Source: Erysipelotrichaceae bacterium (GTDB lineage Bacteria; Bacillota_I; Bacilli_A; Erysipelotrichales; Erysipelotrichaceae). Taken from it: a stretch of DNA of 42,568 bases. Below the pieces are notes generated by a model. It had not been told where the DNA came from and did not search any database. It saw only the letters and a list, made by a program, of their open reading frames with translations. Made by a program: the position numbers and the translations under genes. Shown piece by piece: positions 33,154-41,260 of this stretch; position 1 is the first letter of the stretch, and every line of letters starts with the position of its first letter. The stretch lies in NCBI GenBank assembly GCA_031272515.1, contig JAISTR010000013.1, forward strand, positions 1-42,568. Reading direction: 5' to 3'.

Positions 33154-33945
33154 ATGCCTACCAATAAAAAAGTAACAAAAGTGACGGATGAGGTAAAAAC
33201 AAAGACCGCTGCCGCCAGCACCAAGACCTTTGTGCCGACTGCCGAAGCCAAGGCCAAGGCCAAAAGCCTGCGCTTATTGGCGATTGTGCTATGGGTTTTG
33301 GCGATTGGCTGTGAGGTCTTTGCGCTCTACTGGCTCAAGACCAAGGATGCCAGTGCTGCCTCATTTTTATGGATCATCATTGCGGCCATCGTTGTCGATG
33401 CGGTTTTGGCGATTTTCGGACACTTCCAGTGGCAGCATGCCAACCGCCTGGACCCGGCTTCCAAGAAGGACAAAGTCCGTTTCTTTTTCCAAAACCAGCT
33501 GGGTGTGTTTATTACCATTCTGGCTTTTGTGCCGCTGATTGTTTTGATTCTGCTGGATAAAAACCTGAAGGGTGCCCAAAAGCCGATACTGGCCGGGGTC
33601 GCCGGGGTGGCCTTGTTGGTTGCCGGTTTCTTGGGCATCGACTTCCATCCGGCCTCGGTGGAGGAATATGCGGAGCAGACGGCCTATGTGGAAGAGCTGA
33701 CCGGACAAAACTCGGTCTACTGGACCAAGTCGGGAACCAAGTACCATCTCTATGATGACTGCTATACCATCAACACCGACAAGACCGATGAGATTTTCCA
33801 GGGCACAGTTGCCCAGGCAAGGGAACTCAAAAACATCACGGAGCTGTGCAAGATTTGTGAAGCGCGCTGGAAGAAGGAAAATGCGGGTTTGCCGGATTTC
33901 AAGTATTTTGCCTATATTCAGCAAGGTGCCTATCTGTTTGCTTAA
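33154..33945 (+). CDS. Membrane protein with C-terminal Cys/His domain
   Basis: The 263-residue protein has a lysine- and alanine-rich N-terminus and four hydrophobic segments at about residues 41-60, 68-88, 118-138 and 147-165. It ends with a soluble domain whose pattern TKSGTKYHLYDDC ... GTVAQARELKNITELCKICEARW resembles small metal-binding modules seen in secreted nucleases and in many membrane proteins of Firmicutes. The HxxxxC and CxxC residues are likely ligands. AAAGGAGGG precedes ATG, TATAAT at 33127 is the probable -10, and a clear terminator follows. Function is unknown. Confidence 0.82.
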   Translation: MPTNKKVTKVTDEVKTKTAAASTKTFVPTAEAKAKAKSLRLLAIVLWVLAIGCEVFALYWLKTKDASAASFLWIIIAAIVVDAVLAIFGHFQWQHANRLDPASKKDKVRFFFQNQLGVFITILAFVPLIVLILLDKNLKGAQKPILAGVAGVALLVAGFLGIDFHPASVEEYAEQTAYVEELTGQNSVYWTKSGTKYHLYDDCYTINTDKTDEIFQGTVAQARELKNITELCKICEARWKKENAGLPDFKYFAYIQQGAYLFA

Positions 33946-33951
33946 CTCAGA

Positions 33952-33981
33952 AAAAAAACAGCCTGCAAGGGCTGTTTTTTT
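33952..33981 (+). terminator. Terminator of the membrane protein gene
   Basis: AAAAACAGCC and GGCTGTTTTT pair across the loop TGCAAG (spaced symmetrically), followed by a run of T. Confidence 0.85.
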
Positions 33982-34080
33982 TATGGCTTACATACGCTAT
34001 CTCAAAGGATAATTGTCCGAAAGGACTTAAAAATAAGGTATACTAAAGTCAACAGGCATTTGTATTTCGGGGGGACTATT

Positions 34081-34674
34081 ATGAGTTGGACCAATTTACA
34101 TCTGAAGAGTCCGGAAGTGGAAGCGGATATCCACTATTTTCCTGCCTGGCAGACCGGCCGGCTGAAACCTGTTTACTCGGGCGAAGAAGTGTGCATCAGC
34201 TATGATGAAAAGGAATTTGAAGCGGTGCAGGAATTCATCGACAAGGAAACCTGTTTACTGGGGGAGACGGTGAAAGCCTACCTGCGCATGGAGGAGCCGC
34301 TTGACCATATCAAAAAGCTCTATGTGGGCAAGGAATTCAACATTCTGGAAGATTTGGCAGTCATCGGCCGCGGTATCATCACCCGCATCATCCGCTATGA
34401 CTTTGATAATGGCGGCGGCAATACCCTGAAGGCTTTCTTATCCAAGGAGAATTTCTCTTTGGAATTGGCCAAGCGGGTACTCAATAATATGAGTACGCAG
34501 GATGAGGATGTGATGTGTTTCAACCTCAATGAACTGCAATTTGATTTTGTCGAATGCAAGGTCGTACTGATCTACTATGTCATCGACAAGAACTACCCGG
34601 TTGTAAGCATGAAATTTGATGAGCTGACAAGGCTGCTGGAGCGCTATCTCCAGCAACAAAAAAACCATACCTGA
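34081..34674 (+). CDS. Hypothetical protein with an EF-Tu domain III-like segment
   Basis: The 197-residue soluble protein has an N-terminal half that resembles translation-factor domain III: PVYSGEEVCISYD near residue 38, GETVKAYLRMEEPL near 63 and FNILEDLAVIGRGIITRII near 83. The last segment mirrors the EF-Tu FAIREGGRTVGAGVVTKI strand set. No GTPase domain exists. The C-terminal half is unrelated to anything I know. ATG 34081 follows GGGGGG by 8 nt. Its neighbour encodes an SMI1/KNR4 protein, a fold common among immunity proteins, so a defence or toxin-immunity role is possible but unproven. Confidence 0.7.
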   Translation: MSWTNLHLKSPEVEADIHYFPAWQTGRLKPVYSGEEVCISYDEKEFEAVQEFIDKETCLLGETVKAYLRMEEPLDHIKKLYVGKEFNILEDLAVIGRGIITRIIRYDFDNGGGNTLKAFLSKENFSLELAKRVLNNMSTQDEDVMCFNLNELQFDFVECKVVLIYYVIDKNYPVVSMKFDELTRLLERYLQQQKNHT

Positions 34675-34715
34675 GCAGTTTGTGATATGGCTAAGTCTAA
34701 TTAAGAGGTCCATAT

Positions 34716-35297
34716 ATGTCCTATTATCCCTGGTCAAAAACTCTTTCCTTTATTCAAAAACTGTCCCCCATGATTGCTTCCACCGTCAATCCCCCGGCGA
34801 ATCTGGAAACGATTCAGATACTGGAAGAGAGCGTCAATTTAATCCTGCCTGAACCTTTTTGCGATTACCTGCTGACCTTTGAAGGGCAAAATGAAGCAGG
34901 GGAGTTGCATCCCTTGCTTGGCAGTAACCGTTTTTTGCCCGTAGCTGAAATTATCCGGGTCTGGCAAGATCAGAAAAACCTGGGGGACTTTTTAAGCAGT
35001 GAATACCTGGGTCGGGAAAACAAAATCCGCACGGACTACCAGTGGAATCCCAGATGGCTGCCGTTTGCGTCACTGGATGGGCAGATGCTTTTGATGGACT
35101 TTGACCCGGGTAAAAACGGCACTTACGGGCAGGTCTTTCAATACTGGCCGGGCATGGATTTTCTGGCGGATGATTTTGTCATGGCAAACAGCTTTGCGGA
35201 CTTTGGCAGCGAGCTGCTGCACCGCTTTGAAAGCGATGATTACCACTACCATATAAAAGACCAGCTGATCAGCTTTGATGATGACTGGCTGATTTAA
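34716..35297 (+). CDS. SMI1/KNR4 family protein
   Basis: The 193 residues show the SMI1/KNR4 pattern: LPEPFCDYLLTFEGQNEAGE near residue 44, then the WLPFASLDGQMLLMDFDPG stretch near 108 and a C-terminal SFADFGSELLHRF. In bacteria this superfamily largely consists of immunity proteins of polymorphic toxin systems and peptide-binding regulators. No toxin gene lies in the window, so an orphan immunity gene is possible. It follows the EF-Tu-like gene by 41 bp with the ribosome binding site AAGAGGT and ends at a perfect terminator. Confidence 0.85.
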   Translation: MSYYPWSKTLSFIQKLSPMIASTVNPPANLETIQILEESVNLILPEPFCDYLLTFEGQNEAGELHPLLGSNRFLPVAEIIRVWQDQKNLGDFLSSEYLGRENKIRTDYQWNPRWLPFASLDGQMLLMDFDPGKNGTYGQVFQYWPGMDFLADDFVMANSFADFGSELLHRFESDDYHYHIKDQLISFDDDWLI

Positions 35298-35327
35298 AAA
35301 AACTCCGTTTGGAGTTTTTTTAAATCA
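35291..35327. terminator. Bidirectional terminator between SMI1 and the flavoprotein gene
   Basis: GATTTAAAAAAACTCC, loop GTTT and GGAGTTTTTTTAAATC make a perfect 16-bp inverted repeat that includes parts of both stop regions. Confidence 0.9.
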
Positions 35328-36674
35328 GGTCATCTTACCGCAGGCTTGCCAGAGCTTGTCAGCAGTGGCACACCAGGCTTCAAAGCCTTCTGGGGTAGTT
35401 GGGAACTGGTCATAGTGCAGCGTGATCGCTTCGCTGTTTTTCATGGCCTTGAGTAGGATATTGATGGTCTTGATGGACAGCTTTCCCGTCACGACACCTT
35501 TTACCATCTTCATCGCCACCCCAATCATTTCCGAGGTGGAGAAGGTGATGTTTTGGTCTTTGGCCATCGCCGCAAAGGAGGCCTTGGAAAAGATGATATC
35601 CTCCTTGAAGAAAAACTCATTTTCCTTGGCGGTGCTGGTGGTCGCACCAATCAGCGTCGCCAGCATCCCCGCAAAGGTCTTACCCTGCTCCTCCACATAA
35701 AACTTATTGATCGGCCAGAGATTCTCCCTGCTCAAATCCTTTTTTTCCTTTAACAGCTTGCCAATTACATCTGCGGCAATATCCACCTGCACCATCGAGG
35801 AAGTCACACCTTCCCCCAGGTGCGGCTTGGTCAAACAGGCACAGTCCCCCATGGCAATAAAGCTGTCGCTGACAAAGGAATAGGGCGGACGGCGGTAGGG
35901 GGTGGTGCCCCGTTCCAGGTATTCGACTTCATACTCCGGCAGTTTCACCGCCTTTTCAAATTCCCCATAGATCCGCTCGCCTTTTTCAAAGTTCAAGGTC
36001 GCACCCACACCCAGTATGGCGCCTGTGGGATCGGCAGAGGGGGCTTCCCAGGTCTTGTAGAAAGGCCAGGTTCTTTGGCGCTTGACATAATCCTTTTCGT
36101 GCTTGTATTTCGCATAGCGCAGGGTCACATAGAACTGCTCGGTATCGGAGATTTCGAAGTTTTCCACACCGTAATTTTCAGGCAGTTTGACCCTGGCAAC
36201 CGAAGGAATCCCGGAGCAGTCCGCAATCAGCTTGCCGTAATATTCCTTTTCGCCTTTTTTATCCTTGCACTTAATCCCGATAACCCGGTTGTCCTTGAGA
36301 ATCAAATCGGTCAAGGGCGAGGCGAACTGATACTTGACGCCTGCCTTCTTGGCTTCACCAATCAAGCGCATCAGCCAGGCATGCTTGTGCATGCCAATCA
36401 TGGTAAGCTCATGGGGTTTGGGATAATGGTCGTAAGCGGAGAGGGCATCGCTGCCGGTAAACTCATAAGCCTTGTCTTCATTTTCCTTTGGCAAGGGCAG
36501 ATTGAAGCGGGTAAAGTCGGTCTTGTTCATATGGAAGATGTTGTAGTTTGTGCCGACCTTGTCTTCACTGCTCGCTTCCACCACCAAAACCGAAAAGCCC
36601 TGCTTGCCCAGTTGTCTGGCAAAGTAGGAACCGGTGCTGCTGCCGCCAACTATGATTGCATCGTATTGTTTCAT
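35325..36674 (-). CDS. FAD-dependent oxidoreductase, geranylgeranyl-reductase family
   Basis: The 449-residue flavoprotein has the FAD-binding start AIIVGGSSTGSYFARQLGKQG, a second FAD motif ADCSGIPSVARV near residue 150 and SFIAMGDCACLTKPHLGEGV near 270. These are typical of geranylgeranyl-reductase-like and related FAD enzymes, which reduce isoprenoid or other lipid substrates. The substrate here is unknown. AAGGAGAAA lies before the ATG. The gene is divergent from the TraX-like gene and probably monocistronic. Confidence 0.85.
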   Translation of the reverse strand: MKQYDAIIVGGSSTGSYFARQLGKQGFSVLVVEASSEDKVGTNYNIFHMNKTDFTRFNLPLPKENEDKAYEFTGSDALSAYDHYPKPHELTMIGMHKHAWLMRLIGEAKKAGVKYQFASPLTDLILKDNRVIGIKCKDKKGEKEYYGKLIADCSGIPSVARVKLPENYGVENFEISDTEQFYVTLRYAKYKHEKDYVKRQRTWPFYKTWEAPSADPTGAILGVGATLNFEKGERIYGEFEKAVKLPEYEVEYLERGTTPYRRPPYSFVSDSFIAMGDCACLTKPHLGEGVTSSMVQVDIAADVIGKLLKEKKDLSRENLWPINKFYVEEQGKTFAGMLATLIGATTSTAKENEFFFKEDIIFSKASFAAMAKDQNITFSTSEMIGVAMKMVKGVVTGKLSIKTINILLKAMKNSEAITLHYDQFPTTPEGFEAWCATADKLWQACGKMT

Positions 36675-36731
36675 GAAATTTCTCCTTCCGCTTTTATTCT
36701 ATCAAAAAAGAGAAAGGACAAACAGCTCTGT

Positions 36732-36760
36732 TTGACTTTCCATAATGGAGAATCTATCAT
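36732..36760 (+). promoter_or_regulatory. Promoter of the TraX-like gene, leaderless arrangement
   Basis: TTGACT (36732-36737), 17 bp and TATCAT (36755-36760) end 6 bp before the ATG at 36767, so transcription would start at or next to the first codon. Confidence 0.6.
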
Positions 36761-36766
36761 AAGTCC

Positions 36767-37495
36767 ATGAACAAAAACCGGGGCTTGGATGCCTTTAGCA
36801 TTAAACTGATTGCGATTCTCGCCATGAGTGCAAATCACATCAGTCATCTCTTTGGCGCAAACCTCAGCGATTTCTGGTTGGTGGCACTCTACAGCATCGG
36901 CGGCATCACCTTTCCCATCATGGCCTTCTTCCTCAACGAGGGCTTTCGTTATACCCGTAACCTCCGCAAATACGAAATGCGTCTCTGCTTTTGGGCAATC
37001 CTCTCTTTCTTGCCGTTTTGTTTGGCTTTTGAGGTGGTCGCCGGCAATGTGCTTTTTACGCTGCTTTTGGGACTGTTGGTATTGGACCTGCGCCAAAATC
37101 TAAAGCAGCACTGGCAGTTTATTGTCCTGTATCTCTTGTTGGTATTGGTGAGCGGCTTTTGTGACTGGCCCTATGTCGGGGTGGTTTTGGTTTTCCTTTT
37201 TGCCCGCTGCCGCAATTACAAGGATCCCTATCTGGTTCCCTGTATCGCCCAGGCAGCGATGAGTCTGACAGTGCTGGGGGAGGGCGGCCTTGCCAGCTTG
37301 ATGGATGTGCTGTTTTTGGCGGGCGGAGCCCTGGTAAGCTACCTTTTATTAAAGTGCTACAACGGCCAAAAAGGCCGCTCTATGGGCCAGCTGTTCTACG
37401 CCTATTATCCCTTGCACCTTGTGCTTTTGATACTGATTGCCTGTAATTTCCGCTTTGATGCGATTTGTGCGCGATTTTTGAAAATTTTCGGATAA
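36767..37495 (+). CDS. TraX family membrane protein
   Basis: The 242-residue protein has about eight hydrophobic segments. Family features are the N-terminal IKLIAILAMSANHISHLF (residues 13-30) and the C-terminal LFYAYYPLHLVLLILI. TraX acetylates F pilin in plasmids; chromosomal Firmicute members probably modify surface molecules, and the target is unknown. No Shine-Dalgarno sequence precedes the ATG, and a promoter lies immediately upstream, which suggests a leaderless message. It is divergent from the flavoprotein gene. Confidence 0.88.
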   Translation: MNKNRGLDAFSIKLIAILAMSANHISHLFGANLSDFWLVALYSIGGITFPIMAFFLNEGFRYTRNLRKYEMRLCFWAILSFLPFCLAFEVVAGNVLFTLLLGLLVLDLRQNLKQHWQFIVLYLLLVLVSGFCDWPYVGVVLVFLFARCRNYKDPYLVPCIAQAAMSLTVLGEGGLASLMDVLFLAGGALVSYLLLKCYNGQKGRSMGQLFYAYYPLHLVLLILIACNFRFDAICARFLKIFG

Positions 37496-37497
37496 TA

Positions 37498-37527
37498 TTG
37501 TTTCCACTGTCTCTTTTTTGTTACAAT
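37498..37527 (+). promoter_or_regulatory. Promoter of the lipoprotein pair
   Basis: TTGTTT (37498-37503), an 18-bp spacer and TACAAT (37522-37527) lie just after the TraX-like stop. Confidence 0.5.
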
Positions 37528-37548
37528 AGGAATGCAAAGGAGAGAGGG

Positions 37549-37965
37549 ATGAAGAAGTATTTTTTGCTGTCAGGTCTATTGTTGCTGCTTTGTGCCTGTA
37601 GCACCAAAAAACAGCTGGTATGTCAGGACGCTTTTTATTCTGATCTCAGTTATACCTTTGTCGGGGAAAAACCGATTGAGAAAGTCTATCTGGACAACAT
37701 CCTCAATTACTCCGGATTAAGCGAAGCGCAGTTTGAAGATCAGAAGGAATCACTGCAAAGCACGTATGAAGGCGCCTATCCGGATTCTGAAATCACCCTG
37801 AAATACAATGACGGGTCGGTGAGTGTGCATGTCGAGCTCTCCAAGGAGATGTCGGCACAGCTGCTGCAGGAAATCACCCACAAACCGCTCAATCTCGAAT
37901 CGATCGCACTCTCGGATATTCAGGCTGCGACCGATGGCACCAATATCTATTGCAAAAGCAAATAG
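37549..37965 (+). CDS. Small lipoprotein 1
   Basis: The 138-residue protein has a lipoprotein signal peptide: MKKYFLLSGLLLLLCACSTKK, with the lipidated Cys probably C18 in LCAC. The mature part begins KKQLVCQ and ends NIYCKSK, so one Cys lies near each end and could form a disulfide. The function is unknown. ATG 37549 follows AAAGGAGAGAGGG. The next gene encodes a similar small lipoprotein after 12 bp, and both seem to share a promoter. Expected location is the outer face of the cytoplasmic membrane. Confidence 0.85.
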   Translation: MKKYFLLSGLLLLLCACSTKKQLVCQDAFYSDLSYTFVGEKPIEKVYLDNILNYSGLSEAQFEDQKESLQSTYEGAYPDSEITLKYNDGSVSVHVELSKEMSAQLLQEITHKPLNLESIALSDIQAATDGTNIYCKSK

Positions 37966-37977
37966 GGGGAAACAAAA

Positions 37978-38406
37978 ATGAAGAAGCTGCTGTGTGTACT
38001 GTTGCTGTTGGGTTTGGTTGGCTGCCAAAAAGGCGGCGGAAATGACAAAAAGCTTGTCTGCACCTTTGATAAAGACAATCTGACAACGGTCTTGACTTTT
38101 AGCGGCGATCCGCTCAAAAGCATCGCCTATACCGAAAGCTACAAGTATCAGACCTTCGACTCCACGGATGATGAAGGATATCTGGAACTGCTTGATTACT
38201 ATGCGTCCTTTTCCAAGGACTCTGAAATCAGCGGCAAGCTCGATGGCGACGGACATCCGGTGATTACGGTATCCTATGGCCCGGAGTTCTATGCCAGTGT
38301 AAGGAAGGCCATGTTTCCGGATGACTACGAAAACGACATCACCCTGGAAATGGTGGATGCGGCCGAAGCCGACTATTACGGAGCGGATTACTGCGAACTG
38401 GAGTAA
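37978..38406 (+). CDS. Small lipoprotein 2
   Basis: The 142-residue protein starts MKKLLCVLLLLGLVGCQKG, a clear lipobox with Cys 16. The mature part has KKLVCTFDKDN near residue 24 and ends YYGADYCELE. The K(Q/K)LVC opening, the terminal YC and the similar length match the preceding lipoprotein, which suggests an old tandem duplication, although the middle parts are strongly diverged. The function is unknown. The mature domain is acidic. A hairpin terminator follows. Confidence 0.85.
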   Translation: MKKLLCVLLLLGLVGCQKGGGNDKKLVCTFDKDNLTTVLTFSGDPLKSIAYTESYKYQTFDSTDDEGYLELLDYYASFSKDSEISGKLDGDGHPVITVSYGPEFYASVRKAMFPDDYENDITLEMVDAAEADYYGADYCELE

Positions 38407-38432
38407 AGCCCTGGTTTTAGAGATATTTTGTT

Positions 38433-38483
38433 GTAAAGACGTTTACGGTGCAGGTTCAACGGATTTTTGTTGGACCTGTTTTT
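38433..38483 (+). promoter_or_regulatory. Palindrome and hairpin before the nucleoside hydrolase gene
   Basis: GTAAA-GACG-TTTAC (38433-38446) is a 5-bp inverted repeat that could bind a repressor. CAGGTTCAAC (38451-38460) pairs with GTTGGACCTG (38469-38478, one G-T pair) followed by five T residues, giving an intrinsic terminator. It ends right at the ribosome binding site of the next gene, so it either ends the lipoprotein transcript or attenuates nucleoside hydrolase expression. Confidence 0.6.
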
Positions 38484-38495
38484 GAAAGGATGAAA

Positions 38496-39383
38496 ATGAT
38501 GACAAAAATTCTGCTGGATACGGACATCGGCGGTGACATCGATGATGCTGTCTGTCTGGCTTATTTATTAAAAGAACCGCAATGTGAATTATTGGGAATT
38601 ACGAGTGTCTGCGGGCAGTCGGAGGTTCGCGCCCGGATTGCCAGTGCGATATGCAAAGCCGCAAACCGAAAGATTTTGATTGTAGCCGGGGCAGACCTGC
38701 CGCTCAAGCCAATTGTGCTCTACCCGACACCGACCGGCGCCCCAGCCCTGGCTAAATGGCCCCATGACGCTTATGAAAAGGGTGATGCGCCGGTATTTCT
38801 CTACCAACAGATTAAACAGCACCCCCATGAGGTTACCCTTGTCGGTATTGGCACTATGACCAATATCGCCAACCTGTTCACCCGCTATCCCGATGCCAAA
38901 GACCTTTTAGCGGGTCTGCATGTCATGAACGGGTACTTTGGAAAAGAGCCTCTAGCGGATCCCATGTACAACTTCAACAGCTGGGCGGATGCCAAAGCCT
39001 CGAAAATCGTCTTTGAGAAAAGGGTGAAAAGGCACCGGGCGATGAGTATCGAAATAACCGAAACCCTGAGTTTACCTGCGACAGAAGCAGAAGCTTTGTT
39101 TGATGAGAAAACGCCCTTGCATCAGGCCGTGCTGGCCTTTGGCCAGCCCTGGCTACAGGATGCAAATACGCTTACCCTCCATGATGTACTGGCGGCCATG
39201 ACGGTGTTCTATCCCGAGCTTTGCGAGTATCAAAGAGGGATTGTGCAGGTGGATGAAGAAGACGGGGCAACGGTATTTGAAGCGGATCGCTCAGGCAATG
39301 TAGAAATTACCCGGAGTGTGGACAAAAAGCGGTTCTGGCAGATTTTAAAAGAAACCCTGAACCGCAAGGAAGTCGCAGAATGA
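38496..39383 (+). CDS. Nucleoside hydrolase (IUNH family)
   Basis: The 295-residue enzyme belongs to the inosine-uridine preferring nucleoside hydrolase family, which releases base and ribose from nucleosides. The calcium-binding motif ILLDTDIGGDIDDAVC is at the N-terminus, GIGTMTNIANLF is near residue 115 and LHDVLAAMTVFYPE near 227, with the usual C-terminal Asp. The natural nucleoside is not evident. Two or three ATGs lie close together (38490, 38496, 38499); 38496 or 38499 is best placed relative to GAAAGGA. The stop overlaps the acetyltransferase gene by 4 bp. Confidence 0.92.
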   Translation: MMTKILLDTDIGGDIDDAVCLAYLLKEPQCELLGITSVCGQSEVRARIASAICKAANRKILIVAGADLPLKPIVLYPTPTGAPALAKWPHDAYEKGDAPVFLYQQIKQHPHEVTLVGIGTMTNIANLFTRYPDAKDLLAGLHVMNGYFGKEPLADPMYNFNSWADAKASKIVFEKRVKRHRAMSIEITETLSLPATEAEALFDEKTPLHQAVLAFGQPWLQDANTLTLHDVLAAMTVFYPELCEYQRGIVQVDEEDGATVFEADRSGNVEITRSVDKKRFWQILKETLNRKEVAE

Positions 39384-39877
39384 AAAAAACGGAATTGTCC
39401 TTAAGGCGATATAGCCAAAATGATGAAGCCCTGATAACTAAGTGGTTTCATCTACCCCATGTTAAAAAATGGTTCAAGGATTTGGATGACTGGCTAAGTG
39501 AGCTGCAAAATGAAAACAAAGCGTACAGTTTTATCGAACATTTTATAGCGGAAGTCCAGGGAATACCGATCGGCTTTGGACAATACGCTGATGTGAAGCT
39601 GGCCGCAGCAATCGGCGGCGTGGACATTGCCGGGGAAATTGGGGAATGTTATGGGATAGACTATTTTATCGGTGAAACCAAATATCTGAGACAGGGTTAT
39701 GGCAAAGAATTGGTAGAGCTTTTAGTAGGGGAGGTTTCCAGAAAGGAAGGCGCGAAGCGGGTGATTGCCGATCCGGATGCAGAGAACCTGATTTCGATTC
39801 AGCTCTTATTGTCTTTGGGCTTTTCGTATGTGGAGTGTGAAGGGATCTATGAGAAACGGTTTAATTGTTTAAAGTAA
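39380..39877 (+). CDS. GNAT-family N-acetyltransferase
   Basis: The 165-residue protein has the acetyl-CoA motif A RQGYGKELVELL near residue 108 and ADPDAENLISIQLLLSLGF near 133. The N-terminal LPHVKKWFKD and overall length recall aminoglycoside 6'-N-acetyltransferase-like and lysine N-hydroxylase-type acetylases, but the substrate cannot be told. Its ATG overlaps the nucleoside hydrolase stop (ATGA), so the two genes are translated in tandem. Confidence 0.88.
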   Translation: MKKTELSLRRYSQNDEALITKWFHLPHVKKWFKDLDDWLSELQNENKAYSFIEHFIAEVQGIPIGFGQYADVKLAAAIGGVDIAGEIGECYGIDYFIGETKYLRQGYGKELVELLVGEVSRKEGAKRVIADPDAENLISIQLLLSLGFSYVECEGIYEKRFNCLK

Positions 39878-39978
39878 AAGGACAAAAACAAGACGGAATC
39901 AATGCAATATAATAACCACATTTGGTTTTTTCAGGATGACCATAGTACAATAATCCTGTCAAGCGTGGGGGAAGCAAA

Positions 39979-40821
39979 GTGGAAAAGATTAACCACCATC
40001 ATTTTTGTTATAGCCCAGTCCAGGTACCGGCACTGTTGAACCGGCGCTTTCAGCGAAACCTGCTTTATACAGAAACCATGGTACCGGAGTGTGCCGACTT
40101 TGCGATCTGTTTTTGGCAGATGAGCCCGCGGATATTGCCGAATGAAACGGTGGACAACATCATTCTGCCGGATGGCTGCATTGACTTTTTGGCCAATGTC
40201 AATGAGATGGCAATTGGCTTTTCCGGGATGAAAAAAACCGATTTTCACTACCCGGTGCCCGCTGGTACCACAGCCTTTGGCTTTCGGCTTCGCCCCGGTA
40301 CCTTTAAGGCTTTGACCGGCTTATCAGCGAGTATGGCAATGGATGCCTTCTTGCCCCTGGAAAAACTGGATGCGGCTTTCTCTGCGACAACCTTCAGCCA
40401 ATTGTCCCTGCCAAAAAAGCAGCAGTATATGAAAGAAACCCTGCAAAAGCTGATTGCCAACAGAAACCCGGGCGACTATATTGAACTGTTTGAAGAGCTG
40501 TACCAAAAGCCGGTGGAAACGGTGCGACAGCTCTGTGCGCGGATTGGCTATTCGCAAAAACAGACGGAACGCTTATTTATGGAGAACTACGGACTGAGTC
40601 CCAAGGTTGTGCTTAGCATCATCCGCTTTCAGCAGGCCCTGGTGACCTTGACCGCGAAGGATGCCTCCCCCAGTGATATTCTGCGGGTACAGGGGTATTA
40701 TGACCAGCCGCATCTGATCAAGGATGTAAAGCAGTCGATTGGTCTGACACCCTTGGAATTGATTCAAAGATGTCGCGAAGATGACGAAAATTTACAATCC
40801 CCCAGCCCTGTTTTTTATTAA
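39979..40821 (+). CDS. AraC-family transcriptional regulator
   Basis: The 280-residue protein has an N-terminal sensory domain of the DUF6597 type (ILPDGCIDFLANV near residue 61, then PVPAGTTAFGFRLRPG near 91). Its C-terminal AraC DNA-binding domain has a first helix-turn-helix TVRQLCARIGYSQKQTERLF near 182 and a second ILRVQGYYDQPHLIKDVKQSIGLTPLEL near 233. It probably controls nearby small genes, such as VOC or TfoX-N, or itself. It starts with GTG behind GGGGGAAGC. Confidence 0.88.
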   Translation: MEKINHHHFCYSPVQVPALLNRRFQRNLLYTETMVPECADFAICFWQMSPRILPNETVDNIILPDGCIDFLANVNEMAIGFSGMKKTDFHYPVPAGTTAFGFRLRPGTFKALTGLSASMAMDAFLPLEKLDAAFSATTFSQLSLPKKQQYMKETLQKLIANRNPGDYIELFEELYQKPVETVRQLCARIGYSQKQTERLFMENYGLSPKVVLSIIRFQQALVTLTAKDASPSDILRVQGYYDQPHLIKDVKQSIGLTPLELIQRCREDDENLQSPSPVFY

Positions 40822-40855
40822 GATGAAGCTATAAAAAAGAAAGGGGTTGTGATGT

Positions 40856-41242
40856 ATGTTTCAATCGATTACCGCAAATCTGATGGTGGAGAGTGTTGAG
40901 GAGTCCCTGGGATTTTATAAGGACATCCTGGGATTTATGGAGGTAGACAGTGTACCGGGGAACGATGGCAGTTTGCAGTTTGCGATTGTGATCAAAGATA
41001 GCTGTCAGCTGATGTTTCAAAAGCGGGAGAGCCTGGTGGCGGAATACCCGATTCTAGCCGCAAAGGTCACCAAGCCTTCCATCTCGCTGTTTGTGATGGT
41101 TTCAGACTTCGATGCCTGCTACCAAGCCGTCAAAAGCAAAAGGGAACCGTTGACGGACTTGCATACGACATTTTACGGAACCAAGGAATTTGCCCTGGCA
41201 GACAACAGCGGCTATGTCATCACGATTGCTGAGGCACATTAG
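40856..41242 (+). CDS. VOC-family protein (glyoxalase/bleomycin-resistance fold)
   Basis: The 128-residue protein has the paired beta-alpha-beta-beta-beta modules of the vicinal oxygen chelate superfamily: ITANLMVESVEESLGFYKDILGF at residues 5-27 and a C-terminal KEFALADNSGYVITIAE. Metal-ligand positions are not all conserved, so a binding protein rather than a catalyst is possible. AAAGGGG lies about 9 nt before ATG. It lies between the AraC regulator and the TfoX-N gene with short gaps. Confidence 0.88.
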   Translation: MFQSITANLMVESVEESLGFYKDILGFMEVDSVPGNDGSLQFAIVIKDSCQLMFQKRESLVAEYPILAAKVTKPSISLFVMVSDFDACYQAVKSKREPLTDLHTTFYGTKEFALADNSGYVITIAEAH

Positions 41243-41260
41243 AAAAAGGAGGAGAATAAG

